Shown: positions 24,001-34,029, counted from the stretch's first letter. The stretch is 64,000 nucleotides of DNA from Globisporangium splendens (GCA_006386115.1 VFIW01000012.1:310001-374000); one strand, 5' to 3'. Numbers and translations: made by a program. Notes: generated by a model not told the origin, from the letters alone.

Positions 24001-24756
24001 ATCCCGTGCTCGCGGCGCGCGCGCAATGGACACGACTTCACATTCGGTGCTCAATGCTATCAGTTGGCCGACAATGTCGTTGCCTAAGCCGGGAGCTACA
24101 ACACGGACTTGATATTGTAGTGCATCCGCTTGGTGGGGGATAACATTGTCGATATCGCATCGATCATCTTCTTCCTCGAGCTTGGCGGTGCTGAGGAGAA
24201 CGAGTTTTTCGTTGCGAAGTTTAATTTCCCGTCGATGCCACTTCGTTGTAATAGACTGCTCCTTGACAATGAAGGTCAATCGCCGAGTCGCCGCAGTGTA
24301 GTACAAACGCTTGACATTCTGAATCCAGTCGCACAGATTCTTATAACCTGCAGAGCCGGCTGGCTCGGATGCAAGTAGTTGCATAAGAATTGTCTTTTCT
24401 GCGATGTGTTCAGACATCAAGATGCGCGGAGGGACCACAGCAACGACTGTGCCTTCAAGGCAGTCTTCGAAGAATTTGACATTGGCCATGCGTTGAAGGA
24501 AAGTGTGGGTACAGGCGAGGAATGCAGGAGGCGCGTCTAAGACGAGAGCACCCATTATCCAGGCATTCAACGCTTCTTCTTCGGCCGGCATCATCTTGCG
24601 TAGGTCATCATCGGGTTTGGTCTTCCATGGACGTGTAGCGATCTTGGTCAATCGCTGAACCCATGCATGATGACACGCTTCGCGCACCGCGGCACCAGTC
24701 CGAGTGTTGTTCTCTGGGTGAGCAGCATCAGGCTGAGGCGGTGTCTGCCCCATCAT
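21052..24756 (-). CDS. LINE ORF1, gag-like protein with CCHC zinc knuckle
   Basis: A 1,234-residue frame. The N-terminal third resembles transposon gag/RNA-binding proteins and holds a zinc knuckle of CX2CX4HX4C form (CFQCFDPSHPKSKC). The centre is long, low-complexity and Ala/Ser/Lys-rich with coiled-coil character (AKEHLSKASSAHTAAAAAAA and following). The C-terminal part is a compact helical region. ORF1 proteins bind the element's RNA in the ribonucleoprotein. The frame is open upstream to an in-frame TAG at 24790-24792, and the codons before it (MTEPPPEQLPDGGGANSACSG, from an ATG at 24855) also look coding. The true start may therefore be at 24855, with a nonsense mutation cutting it. Confidence 0.75.
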   Translation of the reverse strand: MMGQTPPQPDAAHPENNTRTGAAVREACHHAWVQRLTKIATRPWKTKPDDDLRKMMPAEEEALNAWIMGALVLDAPPAFLACTHTFLQRMANVKFFEDCLEGTVVAVVPPRILMSEHIAEKTILMQLLASEPAGSAGYKNLCDWIQNVKRLYYTAATRRLTFIVKEQSITTKWHRREIKLRNEKLVLLSTAKLEEEDDRCDIDNVIPHQADALQYQVRVVAPGLGNDIVGQLIALSTECEVVSIARAPRARDGAYDSNFWVVIFNSEECPPQLKDVTHISAKGLSIFVHHHQRYSRIPCFQCFDPSHPKSKCTRAPGDRQMQFHRDFEPEIKQAKEMSKFELQHMSLEVRQKYIGNLSNSLGKVMANLKTKAIEKALLSEMPQPTDSNSSTGTAAVTAAANSATDAQSVTPSEAEWFDPANLKKQKGAMKSMTSTSATIPVKSSPASKGQPHPASDAASAGRRAPKGGISKAAPKLTSAIGTSPGTVASSGSIGTGSPETSIEASNGQSNRKALQARKKRELELVAVLAGKLSSADSVLDGVQANSTQAKQKIAIDARLSAAQATLDIAKEHLSKASSAHTAAAAAAATAKRKFHDVSAKAHSLALDRDELKESDTSGRDEESSSANREAGQFQHQIELLDLQQRVTAKEAAAAFLILQEAKNTKNRAKRQLDLLKKRAKAKNLGHKDGGQHAGNKASTTAASGSSPAENTESQGDQDLAYTKLREFVKAHVVREHSPTVQTQDEEQSRTSQPGSKSFPSASRDDGSANQQPASEPSADTTSGYSEDPSHFDVTMSLADSTSMDSTMHLQDLTGGAVTPPNGQATLPLPAEVTKAFHQEMRSQNGTEDAGNGPPSMNQPTPGSADQDFGHIDSAESRDADPTGVFGHGPEINAAMGSGLGTGSTDDEHRFQEPEREPDSHSHTLNRPRARKIPELASSVLKVVASTTPGQSEASQESTFSNDSESGELETPPSSPSHSVQDDGQVRKSLVERLVGSKEELEQLTAAEQALRRQHFRANNKAMHDWTTATRQNRRFSLPSVDPSDVSKLTGWIPSHVDALSALICALPFPLEVLRMFPVKKLLDFGHSINSQAQRALIRHRSNDDAVSAQVRAFCKKWTTAVDACPQGSARWFMTDNIKQWNRLEKLDDSLLTATVSRPIDPDKWAILNVISLLLPSMFPKHETVGHVMPETRAEEYWRSSSLQPAIDAIVGTTTSWSLLAHQHELEAQRRHNQN

Positions 24757-24959
24757 GCCTTTTTTTAGTTCTTCAACGCGATGGGGGTCCTAGCCAGAAC
24801 ATGCTGAATTAGCACCGCCGCCATCAGGAAGCTGTTCAGGAGGAGGCTCCGTCATTGGTCGAAACTCCGAAAAGAGCTGATCACTGAAGTATGGGACACT
24901 GGTTCTTGATTGGTTCTTGCTTGAGTCTTGGGGCTTGGTATTGCGTAATCTGTGGGGTA

Positions 24960-25308
24960 GACCGCCGCACTCGTGACCACAGCGATCGACCGAGCTGGGA
25001 AAAAGGCCAAGCTGAGAATGGAAAGCCCTCGAAAAAGCTACTGGGACAAAAAAGGAAAACAAGACGAAAGTGGAGAGCATGAAGAGCCAGAAGAAACACG
25101 AGACAAACAACTCGAGCGCATTCTTACCAGCAATTGGAGCACAATCGAGAAAGTGAACTTGATGCCGGCGGAGCTGACGCGGATCCGGACGAAATACCAC
25201 GCGGGAGATATCCTCCTGCTTGAATAGGCGAAGCTGGATCACCTGCAAAAGGAAATCGACAAGACACTTCAGCAGCTCGAGGCAATCAAAGCTAAATCAT
25301 CCGGGTAA
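24960..25308 (+). pseudogene. Degenerate coiled-coil gene, 3' part
   Basis: On the far side of the LINE, charged coiled-coil coding sequence resumes in the same direction as the 5' part (RDKQLERILTSNWSTIEKVN, LMPAELTRIRTKYHAGDILL). A TAG at 25225-25227 breaks it (LLE-stop-AKLDHLQKEIDKTLQQL), and the frame continues to a TAA at 25306. The nonsense sits where Gln or a similar residue would suit the helix. I join this with 15125-16342 as one dead gene from style, strand and position; the exact left boundary against the LINE is not resolved. Confidence 0.5.
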
Positions 25309-25582
25309 AAGTTCGTGGATAGTTCTTTAAAAGGAGAAGATAGGTCCAACGTATATTTTGAGTTTCAACTGCATCGCACACACATATACCCAATACTCAC
25401 TGGCTGCACCGAATCGGTGCGCGGTAAATATTCCCGAAAATTCACGTCTGGGTGCTTCAAATATGTCACCTTTTTGCATCCGGTGTATCCGACAAGTAGC
25501 ACAATCGAATACAACCAGACACCTAGAAGTGGAAAGTTGGAATGGATGGCGTGAGCACCGAGTGGCTGCAGTTGACAAGAGG

Positions 25583-26911
25583 TTACTCGTTTTCCTCCCA
25601 CGCCAGCAACCCTGGGTCTGCAAGAAGCGCAAAACCTTCGACAAGGAGATCATCTTCCCATAATGAGGAGCCATAACTTGGCAGATCCTGCATCTCTTCG
25701 TGAGTCAACTTGTTGCATAGATCAAAGTCAAACTCGACTTCTGTGGCATGTTGTGGAGTCAAGACTTCCTTGCAATGGAACTCATCTTCGATGGTGGTGG
25801 TCGAGAATTGAGCTGAGCAGTTAACTACCCCGTAACCATGGGCTTGCGTCAACGGAGGCTCTGGTTCAGCGCAAACATCGAGAATCCAGCCGTCTTCATC
25901 CTCTTGGTCTTGATGGCAATACGCAGACAGACTCTCCAAGGAAAGAGTCAAAGCCAAGCCTTCTAAACTGGTGTTGTTGGGCACCAGGTCAACAATGTTG
26001 GCATGTTCATTCGGCAACTCGATGTCCATCTCCAGTCGCGGCCGCTTGTGTGAGCGAACACTCCTCCGCACTACAGGAGTAGCTGACGGACGACGTCGCT
26101 CTTGCTTTTGCTCAGCTTGAATCTGCTCGCGTAAGCTTCCCAACGCCTCGGGTTCTGGTCGCCTTCTTGTGTCGACGAGTCGAGAGTGCTTTGCAATTTT
26201 GGGCTTTGGAACAATACTCAGAGCCTTGCTGTACCATTCTTCAAAGCTGACTGGCTTGTCTCTTATGGTTCGCTTTGCAAATTCGTCTTTTGCCCAGTGC
26301 TTGAGGAAGCTGGAGCGCAGCCGGTGGACTTCGTCACACGCTTCGTCATAGTGCTCTTGAGTCATTTGCTGGATCAATTCGATGTTTTTCTTGAACTTGG
26401 CCTTTCCGACGAACTTTTCTCCATTCATCTGCTTCTTCGAAATGCGCATTGGGCAGCAATTCAGCATTTTTGATAACCAGGCACGCATGGACGACTTCTG
26501 CTCCACCTCGTCTAGAACTCCCAAGCAAAACAACTCGACCAGTTTGCGTAGGTACTCTTCTTCTTCGGGGTTCCATTTACCTGATCGCACGGGGATGTTT
26601 TGCACTCTTGCATTCTGTAGGAAGGTTAATACTCGGTCAGTACTCGAGGCAGTGCCCATTTTTTTGTGCGGAGAAATGCTCGAACAGGAAGAAGAGATCG
26701 ATGCAACACGCTCAACCACCTTCAGTTCGTCATCTGTCTCAGACGCGTCGTGCATCGCTTCGAGATCCGAGAGACCACATCGCGTGGCGCTTGCCTTGAT
26801 CATCTTCAAAGACGTCTTGTTCGTCCATGATCGACGGACGTCGACTGCAGCTTGGACAACTTGACGGACTTGCGGTGGTCGGGTGATGACCTCAGGCGAG
26901 TTGGCGCTCAT
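25583..26911 (-). CDS. Myb/SANT-like stramenopile protein
   Basis: A single-exon protein of 442 residues. Around residues 113-170 lies a Myb/SANT-like module (GKWNPEEEEYLRKLVELF...LRAWLSKMLNCCPMRISKK). I know this type as a family common in diatoms and oomycetes, in which a WxxEEE helix is followed by a conserved SKMLxCxPMRISKK segment. The next region is helical. A basic stretch (RRSVRSHKRPRLEMD) may be a nuclear signal. The C-terminal 150 residues are acidic, as in activation regions. A role in transcription or chromatin is inferred only. The gene follows the coiled-coil remnant convergently and shows no lesion. Confidence 0.75.
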   Translation of the reverse strand: MSANSPEVITRPPQVRQVVQAAVDVRRSWTNKTSLKMIKASATRCGLSDLEAMHDASETDDELKVVERVASISSSCSSISPHKKMGTASSTDRVLTFLQNARVQNIPVRSGKWNPEEEEYLRKLVELFCLGVLDEVEQKSSMRAWLSKMLNCCPMRISKKQMNGEKFVGKAKFKKNIELIQQMTQEHYDEACDEVHRLRSSFLKHWAKDEFAKRTIRDKPVSFEEWYSKALSIVPKPKIAKHSRLVDTRRRPEPEALGSLREQIQAEQKQERRRPSATPVVRRSVRSHKRPRLEMDIELPNEHANIVDLVPNNTSLEGLALTLSLESLSAYCHQDQEDEDGWILDVCAEPEPPLTQAHGYGVVNCSAQFSTTTIEDEFHCKEVLTPQHATEVEFDFDLCNKLTHEEMQDLPSYGSSLWEDDLLVEGFALLADPGLLAWEENE

Positions 26912-28475
26912 TGTTACGAACTGAGGTGCTTGTGCTCGGATGTGTTTGCGGCTTCAACCAGATCTTCTGTTAGACTGACGGATGATCAGGGTCTTAGCAC
27001 CGCCGATGAGGTAGCTGTGGAGAGATGGGCTCGGAAGAGTGCGGATTGAAGAATGAGGCAAGAAATGGCACGTCTTTGTGTGGGCTGCAAGGAGGGACTG
27101 TGACGATCTCCACAGCTGCGTACGTGCGTGGCGCCCCTCCCAGAAACGCATATACGGAGCCAGTTGCTGTGGCGCCAGTTTGAAAGTTTTGGTGCGTTCA
27201 TTCGCGCCGATGCCGCCAGATCCTGGTGGCTGAGGGGTTCTTTACGGTACCTACTGCTGCTTCTAAGCGTTGTTTGGATGTTCGGCGGCCATGCTTGTGT
27301 CGTTTTCCTTTAGCAGAAAGTCAGTTCGGGGTGAAAGGGATATTCGAATCGCTCTGTCTCCTCTTCCCAGCGACACTTGTGCAGTGACAGCATCGCAATC
27401 CAGTTTTTAGATACAGTAGGTGAAGTATGTGGCATGCTACGGCACTTTGTTGAACATGAATCCATGTTGGATGACCAGGATCGCAATCCAACCCACGCGC
27501 GATCGCCGGTGCGTCATGATGTTAGCTCACAGGTGTGGCTGCTGAATACACGGGTGCATTCCAATGTGCGTACTGAGTGTTACGCCAATCTACTGTGCTG
27601 TGGGTTTGGCGATGCAGCCACTTGTACTGACACTGAGAGAACACTGAATAGCTGTACTGCATACTCCAAAGAGTCGATTGAACGCGTCAGCACAGATGTT
27701 CACACAGTGGATTGTGCCTCTTCGAAATGTGGGTACAGGATATAGAAAACGGCCACGGGTAGAAGTGGGTCTGGTGGGTTTGACACGCCAGACGGCGTGT
27801 CTCTTCAAGCGGCGCGAAAGGGTGCAGACGCCGAAATGGCTTCATCGCATTCAATGAAATACTATCGCAGAGTGCCGAATTCTTTTTTTTCTTTATAAGG
27901 TGAGGTATATTTAGGTTCATCATCGTGACCTACAATATCCAAGAATGCCGAATTCCACGTCGTATTCAAGGCAACAAGGCGAGTTTGTGCACTTGCGTGG
28001 AGCAACTCCAGTCGTCTATGCATGCTATGCAGGAATCACAAGTGGATGGTTCTTGTTCAACAGTGCACCGCAACCCACGTATCTCGGTGCTTGCTCATGC
28101 ACCTTCATGTCCGCTTTGCACTTCAAAGATGACGTCTGCCGTATCTTCAGCTTTGGATCGCTCTCCAGAAGCATATGCTGCTCGCAATTAGCCCCCCCCA
28201 ACAAGCACTCCTTTACTGTCGCGACGGTGTCCGACGTTGTCGTCTGTTTATTGGCAGGATGTTCAAAAGTGGCAATGACGAGTGTCCGAAACTCTCAGCT
28301 CCAGTATCTCGAGAAAAGCCATGTATCCATGTCCTGGCCGTATAGATCATGCGCGCATGCACAACACTCTATTCGTACTTACACGAACGCATTCTGTTTT
28401 CTCGAATGACGCCAAACGGATCCTCCCAAAAATTTCTGCTCTTGGAGAAACGGGGCAAGGGAGCTTCAAGGGAAA
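26912..28475. other. Intergenic region with a truncated LINE end
   Basis: No convincing gene is seen here. Open frames are short and lack family resemblance. The one structured item is the 63-bp LINE 3'-end insertion at 27883-27945. The right part probably contains the promoter of the phosphatase gene starting at 28476. Confidence 0.5.
27883..27945 (-). mobile_element. 63-bp 5'-truncated LINE copy with poly(A) and 10-bp TSD
   Basis: Read on the minus strand this insertion is the last ~50 bp of the LINE at 16343-16396 (GGATATTGTAGGTCACGATG ... TTATAAAG) followed by an A-rich tail. It is flanked on both sides by the 10-bp direct repeat TGCCGAATTC (27873-27882 and 27946-27955). The repeats, the tail and the extreme 5' truncation are the signature of target-primed reverse transcription. 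It differs from the full element at a few positions, so it came from a sister copy. Confidence 0.85.
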
Positions 28476-31193
28476 ATGGCCGAATCGCCAACGGCACGAA
28501 GGCGCGCGACAAAGGTGGCGCTGTCGCTGCAGGACCTGCGCAGCGCGTTCGAGCAGCAGCGGCTGCTGTCCGTGAAGGACACGATCGCGATCATCCATGA
28601 AGCGCAGGATCTGCTGAACCAGGAAGCCAACATGGTCATGGTCCACGGAACTTCAACTTACGGTGAGGTCAACACGTGATTCCGGCGCTTTGCCTGTTCT
28701 TGTTATGAGAGATCACTGATTAAATGGATGTCGTGTTTCTATGCTAGTGTTTGGAGATATCCACGGGCAGTTTTATGATCTGATGCGGATCATCGATGAT
28801 GTCGGGTTGGAGAATGTAGCAGGTGTGTGTTGGTCGATGCACATGTGCGCGTGAGATTAGCAACTATCATTTTTACTGACTGGCTGGAATGCGCAGAAAA
28901 CGACTTTAAGATGGTATTTCTGGGCGACTATGTCGGTACGCATGCCTGCGTTATCTTAGCAAAGTTGCGGTACAGTGACGTATTCACACTCTTGTCCATA
29001 GATCGCGGAGCATTTTCGAGTGAAGTAATCCTGTACCTGCTGCTGTTGAAAGTGAAGTTTCCCAAGAAAGTGTTTCTATTACGCGGAAACCACGAGTGCG
29101 AGACGATTTCGTCGTTCTATGGGTTCCGCAACGAATGTATGTATGATGCGCAGGCAGATCTCTTACCTAGCGCCGTGAGTATGTGTTGTAATAGTTGCCC
29201 CTCCTTCCTTCCCACACTAGGTCGCCTGAAGTACGGTATATCGGTCTACTACCATTTCCTTTCGTGCTTTCAGTCGTTGCCGATCGCAGCTCTTTTGAAG
29301 ATGCCCCGCGGAGACATTTTCTGCGTCCATGGTGGCATCTCACCGGACCTGAGCAGCATTTATGCCATCGACAGCATTGATCGAAGACGAGAACTACCGA
29401 CGGATGGCCCACTGTGCGATTTGCTGTGGGCCGACCCTGCAGTTGATGCCGAAGGTATGCACGCTATCTACTTTGCTCTGGCATATATCCAGCATTGACA
29501 ATATTTGTGTTGTGGTACAGATGGCGTCCAAGATCAACTAAATTGGACTATGAATGAAGTAAGTTGGTGCTACCAGTGGCTTGAACAATGATTATGCTGT
29601 CTCTCTATGTTCTCATCATGGTATCTCGGCAATGTATAGGTTCGGGGGTGCTCGTACTATTTCAGTTCGCAGGCAATGTTTGCGTTTCTGGAGCAGAATC
29701 GCTTGTTGGCAGTCGTGCGCGCTCATGAGTACGCGGAAGACGGCTACATGTTTCATTTCAACTCGGACAAATACAAGCGACTCGACCCGCGTGAAGACAA
29801 ATCCATGCCGCCGCTTATCACAGTGTTTTCCGCAGCAAACTACTGTGATCGTCATGGCAATTTGGTATGGATCTTAAACGTTATACATTTGGTTAGTCAG
29901 CAGTTTTCGTGCTGACAAAACTGTTCTATTAGGCAGGATACCTGATCATCCAAAGTGAGCCGTTTCAGTGGCAGATGAAGCAAATTGAGGCTGTGGTGCA
30001 CCCAGCACCTCCATTACCTGGCGCAGAACGGGGCTCTGACATTTGGCGACAATTTCATCAGACGCTTCCATTTCTTCCTGCAAGCAAAGACTTTTTTGAA
30101 GACATCCTGACTCTCTCTCGCCATGAAAACGTCAAAAACGAGAAGAGTGTCAACGAAATACCAGCATTTCAACGGATGGAATCACTGAAGGAGGAAGCGT
30201 TTGCTAATATTCAGGATCCCGACGGTAAGTTTAATCTTATGCGTTAGTATGTTGCATATGTGTGTGGGCTTTATCGATAACCTGTCGATGTGGCTGTGGA
30301 ACAGAACGAAGAAGACGGGAAACCAGCGAAATGCACCCACAAGCGATTCGGCGAGTCTTGGACGAAGAAGCATCGAAATGGATACAAAGCGAAGATGACG
30401 ATCTCCAAGTATTTTCTCCTGACGACAATGGACCAAATGTGAGAGCAAGGAGGGTATCCTTGCCTGCTATAAAGGATAACGCTGAAGCAAGATCAAAGGT
30501 ATGCAAGCGCTGCTTCAAAGCGAACAAAACTTATTCATTGTGCGATGTGAAACCGACTCCGTTTTGTTTGATGCTTGTAGGTCCTTTCAAATCGTGAACT
30601 AGAAACGATTAAATTGGTTTTCTCGCTTTTGGACACCGATGGCAGCATGACGCTCAATGAAGCCGAAGTGAAGGCGTTTATTTTCAATATTTTAGGTACT
30701 GCCTTGAATTTGTCAATTTGTGTTTCCCTTTTTCGATCTTGCTCACTTGTTTCTGCAACTCGTAGGCGAGCGAATTAGCGACGAGAAGGCAGAAGAGTAC
30801 CTCGTGGCGCTTGACTTCGACCACGATGGTGTCGTTGATTTTGGAGATATACTGTCGTGGACTGCAGTGATGAAGATCAATTATGAAGATCTTCATGAAC
30901 CATCACCATGGCGCAAAGTGACGAAAGGACTCTTACGTGCGTCCAAAGCTGCCAAAATTCCACAATTATGCGTTTTGCTCGCGATGGGTGCAATTGCACG
31001 AGACATGTTTGTCGGTCACCAACGTCAACTCATCAAAGTCAAAGCGCTTCGGATAATGGGCTATCTCGGATTGATGCTGTATCTGTTGAAAATGATCGGA
31101 GGAGACCACAAGTCCGTGTGGAGTGTGCAGAAACAGTTGAAAAACACATACAATGCAATGCTGGCGCTGAAATCGAAGCTTGCTCTGAGGTAG
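28476..31193 (+). CDS. Calcineurin-A-like PPP phosphatase with C-terminal EF-hands
   Basis: Eleven exons join in phase (28476-28662, 28748-28822, 28897-28935, 29002-29136, 29221-29454, 29521-29558, 29640-29864, 29933-30224, 30305-30498, 30581-30695, 30766-31193) to give 653 residues. The catalytic core has all PPP motifs: VFGDIHGQFYDL, FLGDYVDRG, LLRGNHECE, VRAHEYAEDGY and TVFSAANYCD. It is closest to calcineurin (PP2B) catalytic subunits, for example TVRGCSY-like GCSYYFSSQAMFAFLEQN. A charged linker with RVSLPAIKDNA follows. Then come two EF-hand loops (DTDGSMTLNEAE and DFDHDGVVDFGD) and a C-terminal segment with two hydrophobic stretches (LCVLLAMGAIARDMF, IMGYLGLMLYLLKM). The EF-hands suggest built-in Ca2+ control instead of a separate B subunit. 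Confidence 0.88.
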
Positions 31194-31249
31194 CGGCGTA
31201 AGTGGCTTTGTATCGTGTGGCGTTTGCTTTTGTAGGGAATGATATCGAT

Positions 31250-34029
31250 TTACTCTTCCTCTAGTGCTTCTTCTAACGTGGTCTCCAATTCAATGTCAGG
31301 GACTTCACTGAAATCTATAGTCACAGCAAGTTTGTCGATGACTTCCTCTAGATATTTCAAATGCGGGATTGTACCGCGCCTGTCGCTCTCTTTGTGCAGG
31401 TCGCCGTCCTTACGGCGTTCGTGCATGCAATGCTTGCACATCGCTGGATTGATGGAATCTCGTTGGAAGCCTGGACAAATGGTCCCAATGGTGCAAATCG
31501 AGCATTTTGGGTAGGTCGCATTGAGGAATTTGACGACAACGGAGATCTTTCCGTGTCGAATGCGTTCAAGCTGTTGCTCCTGGTTTTTTCTCACGCTCTT
31601 CGACTGGCGCTTGATACTCTGGGCTTACTCCGCGTGGGCTTCTTGACGTCGCTCTAGCTCTTCTCTGCTAGGACCAATGTAGGGTTTCGTCGCAATCAAG
31701 GTAAACTCCTTCCCACATGCGACTGCAGTAAGCCAACAAAATAAAGGCGTGTCGGTGAGGAAAGCATGCACTCGAAGAAGCACATACGACGAAGCAAGCA
31801 TGGCTTACTTGAGCATGGACGGCCGACAAACTCTTCCATTCCTTCTACTCGTGCAGGTACTGCACAAAAGCCTTCTTCCAGACCAGCGAGCTCTTCCGGT
31901 CGACCGAGGCAGCCGTTGCTGTTGTTTCCCCATGTAAACACCTGGGTTTCAGCAAGAAGTGAGCGGTTGAATTTGCAGTCTAGGTACGTCAATAGTTTGC
32001 TCTCACTCATCTCGTCGTCAACTGATAATGCCACATTGTGGTACATTCCAGCACACACTTTCTTGATCAAAGCATGCGTTGCGAGAAAATCCGTCACCAG
32101 TCCAGGCGACGGAGAGATCTGCTTGCCACCCTGAGCTAACTAATGAATAAGTACATAAAGAAAACAGCAATCGCGTGTGAACTGATGGGGATAAGGAAAG
32201 CAGGAACGATACAAAGTAAGCAGCAACGATGCGAAATAATCCTCCTACCTGACCGAGTCGGCCGCTGCCCCATGTGTAGACCTACATGCAAAATCAATTG
32301 TGCATTAAGGACATACAACTATGCAGACACTCTTTCTCAAACAGCGAATCGTACCAGTCCTCCTTTCAGCAGCGGCGGGATCAGAACCACAGCAACCGTG
32401 TGCCAACATCCACACGACAACTCAAAAATGATGTCGTCCTTCAGCGCATCCACGAGTTTTGGATTCACGTAAGAAGTGGTGTCTCCATGCCCAAGTCGTC
32501 TAAAGACAGCAGCAAGCACACGATGGCAATTGCAGCGTCAGCGACTTTTGCAGGAATGGCGAGTATACTCATTCACACAGATCTCCTTACCCATCGTCGC
32601 CACTGCCCCAAGTGAACGCTTGTCCGCTCGACGTCACCAGACCTGCATGCATTGCTCCACACGAAATCTTGAGCGGAAAAGAAGAGAGTGTTAGCGCTAA
32701 TTGCCCACAAACAGTCATATCGTTCGTGTACCTGTACGACGTTCAACTTCGCCAAGCTGCGCGTTAAGCTGGAGTGGTCACTTGTGTGGAACGTCGCGCC
32801 AAACGCGTGCACTTCGCCTGCGTCGGTCGCGGCAAACGTGTGATTTGTTCCGACATCCACGGCTTTAATGACACAGGTTTCCGGGATCGAGCGCTCCCAC
32901 AGCTGTGGCTCATGCGTGTCCAGTCCATAGCGAACGCGCGCTTTCTTGGACTTGTCCTCAGACAGATTATGGACAGGCTCCTTGCCGAGCTGGCAATGGT
33001 CTTTTGGCCCCAGGTGAACACGTCGCCGTCTTTCGTCTTCGCGCAGCAGTGCACTCGCCCGACGGCGATATGATTGATGCCTTCTCCACACAGCGCGAAT
33101 AGCTTGACGGGGTCCACAAAATCTTCGTCACCGCCTTCTTTCTCACCGTCTTGACCTTCCTCGTCGTCGTTCTCGTCTTCGCTCGAATCAAAATCGTCTT
33201 CTTTCGGGTGCGTTTTCTCCATGAGCGCATTGAATGAGCTTCCAGGCGGCAGCCCCGTTGGAGCGCTTCGCTTACCCCATACGTATACATCACTTGTTCG
33301 GCTGATCGCAAACGCCAGATCTGAGTCAAATCCCTGCAAATATACGCGTTTGCCGTCAATGAGAGCACTCGCATTTCTGGCAAACTAGTGCGAGACGAGT
33401 AGTACGTTCTCACTTACCGCATAGACCTGGCAAATCCCTCGTCCTCGCAGTTTCTTGATCAGCCGCGGTGTGCCATTCGATTCCATATCGCCATGCCCAA
33501 GCTGCCCTGAATACCCCGAGCCAAAGGACCAGACCCCGCCAAGCATGTCGAGTTGGCGCTGGCACTCTTCTTCCCCTTCCTGCCGCCGCAGAAATTCTAC
33601 CACCGAGATAAACAGAGACAGCAAGGCATGTTTATTGCAATATAAAGAGAGAATCACAGCAGTTTAGCTATCTTACCAGCATGCTTTTGCTCGGATAAGG
33701 ACGCCATCAACCGCTGCACGAGCTTCTTCTTGCCGCCTTTCTTGGACAATCCACGCGCGGCGCACGACGCGCGCAGCATCTCGGTCTCCATGAGCGTCAG
33801 ACATCGCAGATCTAGCTTGTGCCACACAAAGTGCATGGGGATATCAGTCAGCGAGCGCAGCTTTGGTGCAGCATTGCATGAAAAAGAAGACCCGTACGCG
33901 TTCCCATTCGCTGTTTGCGGGCAGGTCCTGCGTGTCCTTGACGGGCAGAAACAGCAGCTTGCGGAACTTGACGGCGTCTCTGCCCGTCGGCACGCGGATG
34001 TCGGGCTTCTTGCGCCGCAGCAGCCCCAT
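31250..34029 (-). pseudogene. SAP-RCC1 repeat protein, disrupted
   Basis: A multi-exon gene starting at the ATG at 34029. Exon 2 (33677-33860) carries a SAP-like motif (LTLMETEMLRASCAARGLSK KGGKKKLVQRLM). It is followed by RCC1 blades (VWSFGSGYSGQLGHGD, DVYVWGKRSA, GDVFTWGQ, GEVHAFGATFHT, AFTWGSGDDG, VYTWGSGRLGQ, VFTWGNNSNGCLGRPEE). The last exon ends with a Cys-rich zinc-type cluster (CSICTIGTICPGF...CKHCMHER). Two breaks are seen. One base is missing after FTWGQ near 33003, where the frame changes to DHCQLGKEPVHNL. A TAA at 31625-31627 cuts the frame (RRQEAHAE-stop-AQSIKRQ) about 125 codons before the conserved end. RCC1 propellers commonly bind chromatin or act as exchange factors; the role here is not known. 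Either a decaying gene or, for the indel, a sequence error. Confidence 0.75.

Larger units (their letters stand above)
16343..24880 (-). mobile_element. LINE (non-LTR) retrotransposon with APE-type endonuclease remnant and RNase H, defective
   Basis: A long minus-strand element. Reading it 5' to 3' there is a gag-like ORF1 (24756-21052), then an ORF2 (21043-16449) with part of an endonuclease, a reverse transcriptase, a zinc finger and RNase H, then a ~105-bp 3' UTR. The 3' end (about 16343-16396) is recognisable because a nearly identical 50-bp segment with a poly(A) tail occurs alone at 27.9 kb. The 5' limit is uncertain, about 24860-24960. No target-site duplication was found. It sits inside the coiled-coil pseudogene. 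It cannot be autonomous because ORF2 has an internal deletion and a nonsense codon. The domain order recalls RNase-H-bearing clades such as I, R1 or Tad; the exact clade is not decided. Confidence 0.88.

Noticed and set aside
27945..28409. A 154-codon frame after the LINE relic.
   Set aside because: It begins inside the transposon junction and reads as random Cys/Ser-rich sequence.
2450..31627. Stop-codon reassignment, suggested by several in-frame TAA/TAG codons.
   Set aside because: Clear genes end normally at TAA (RPL23, LINE-flank genes) and TAG (GH5 copies), and the affected loci carry other lesions, so ordinary decay is simpler.
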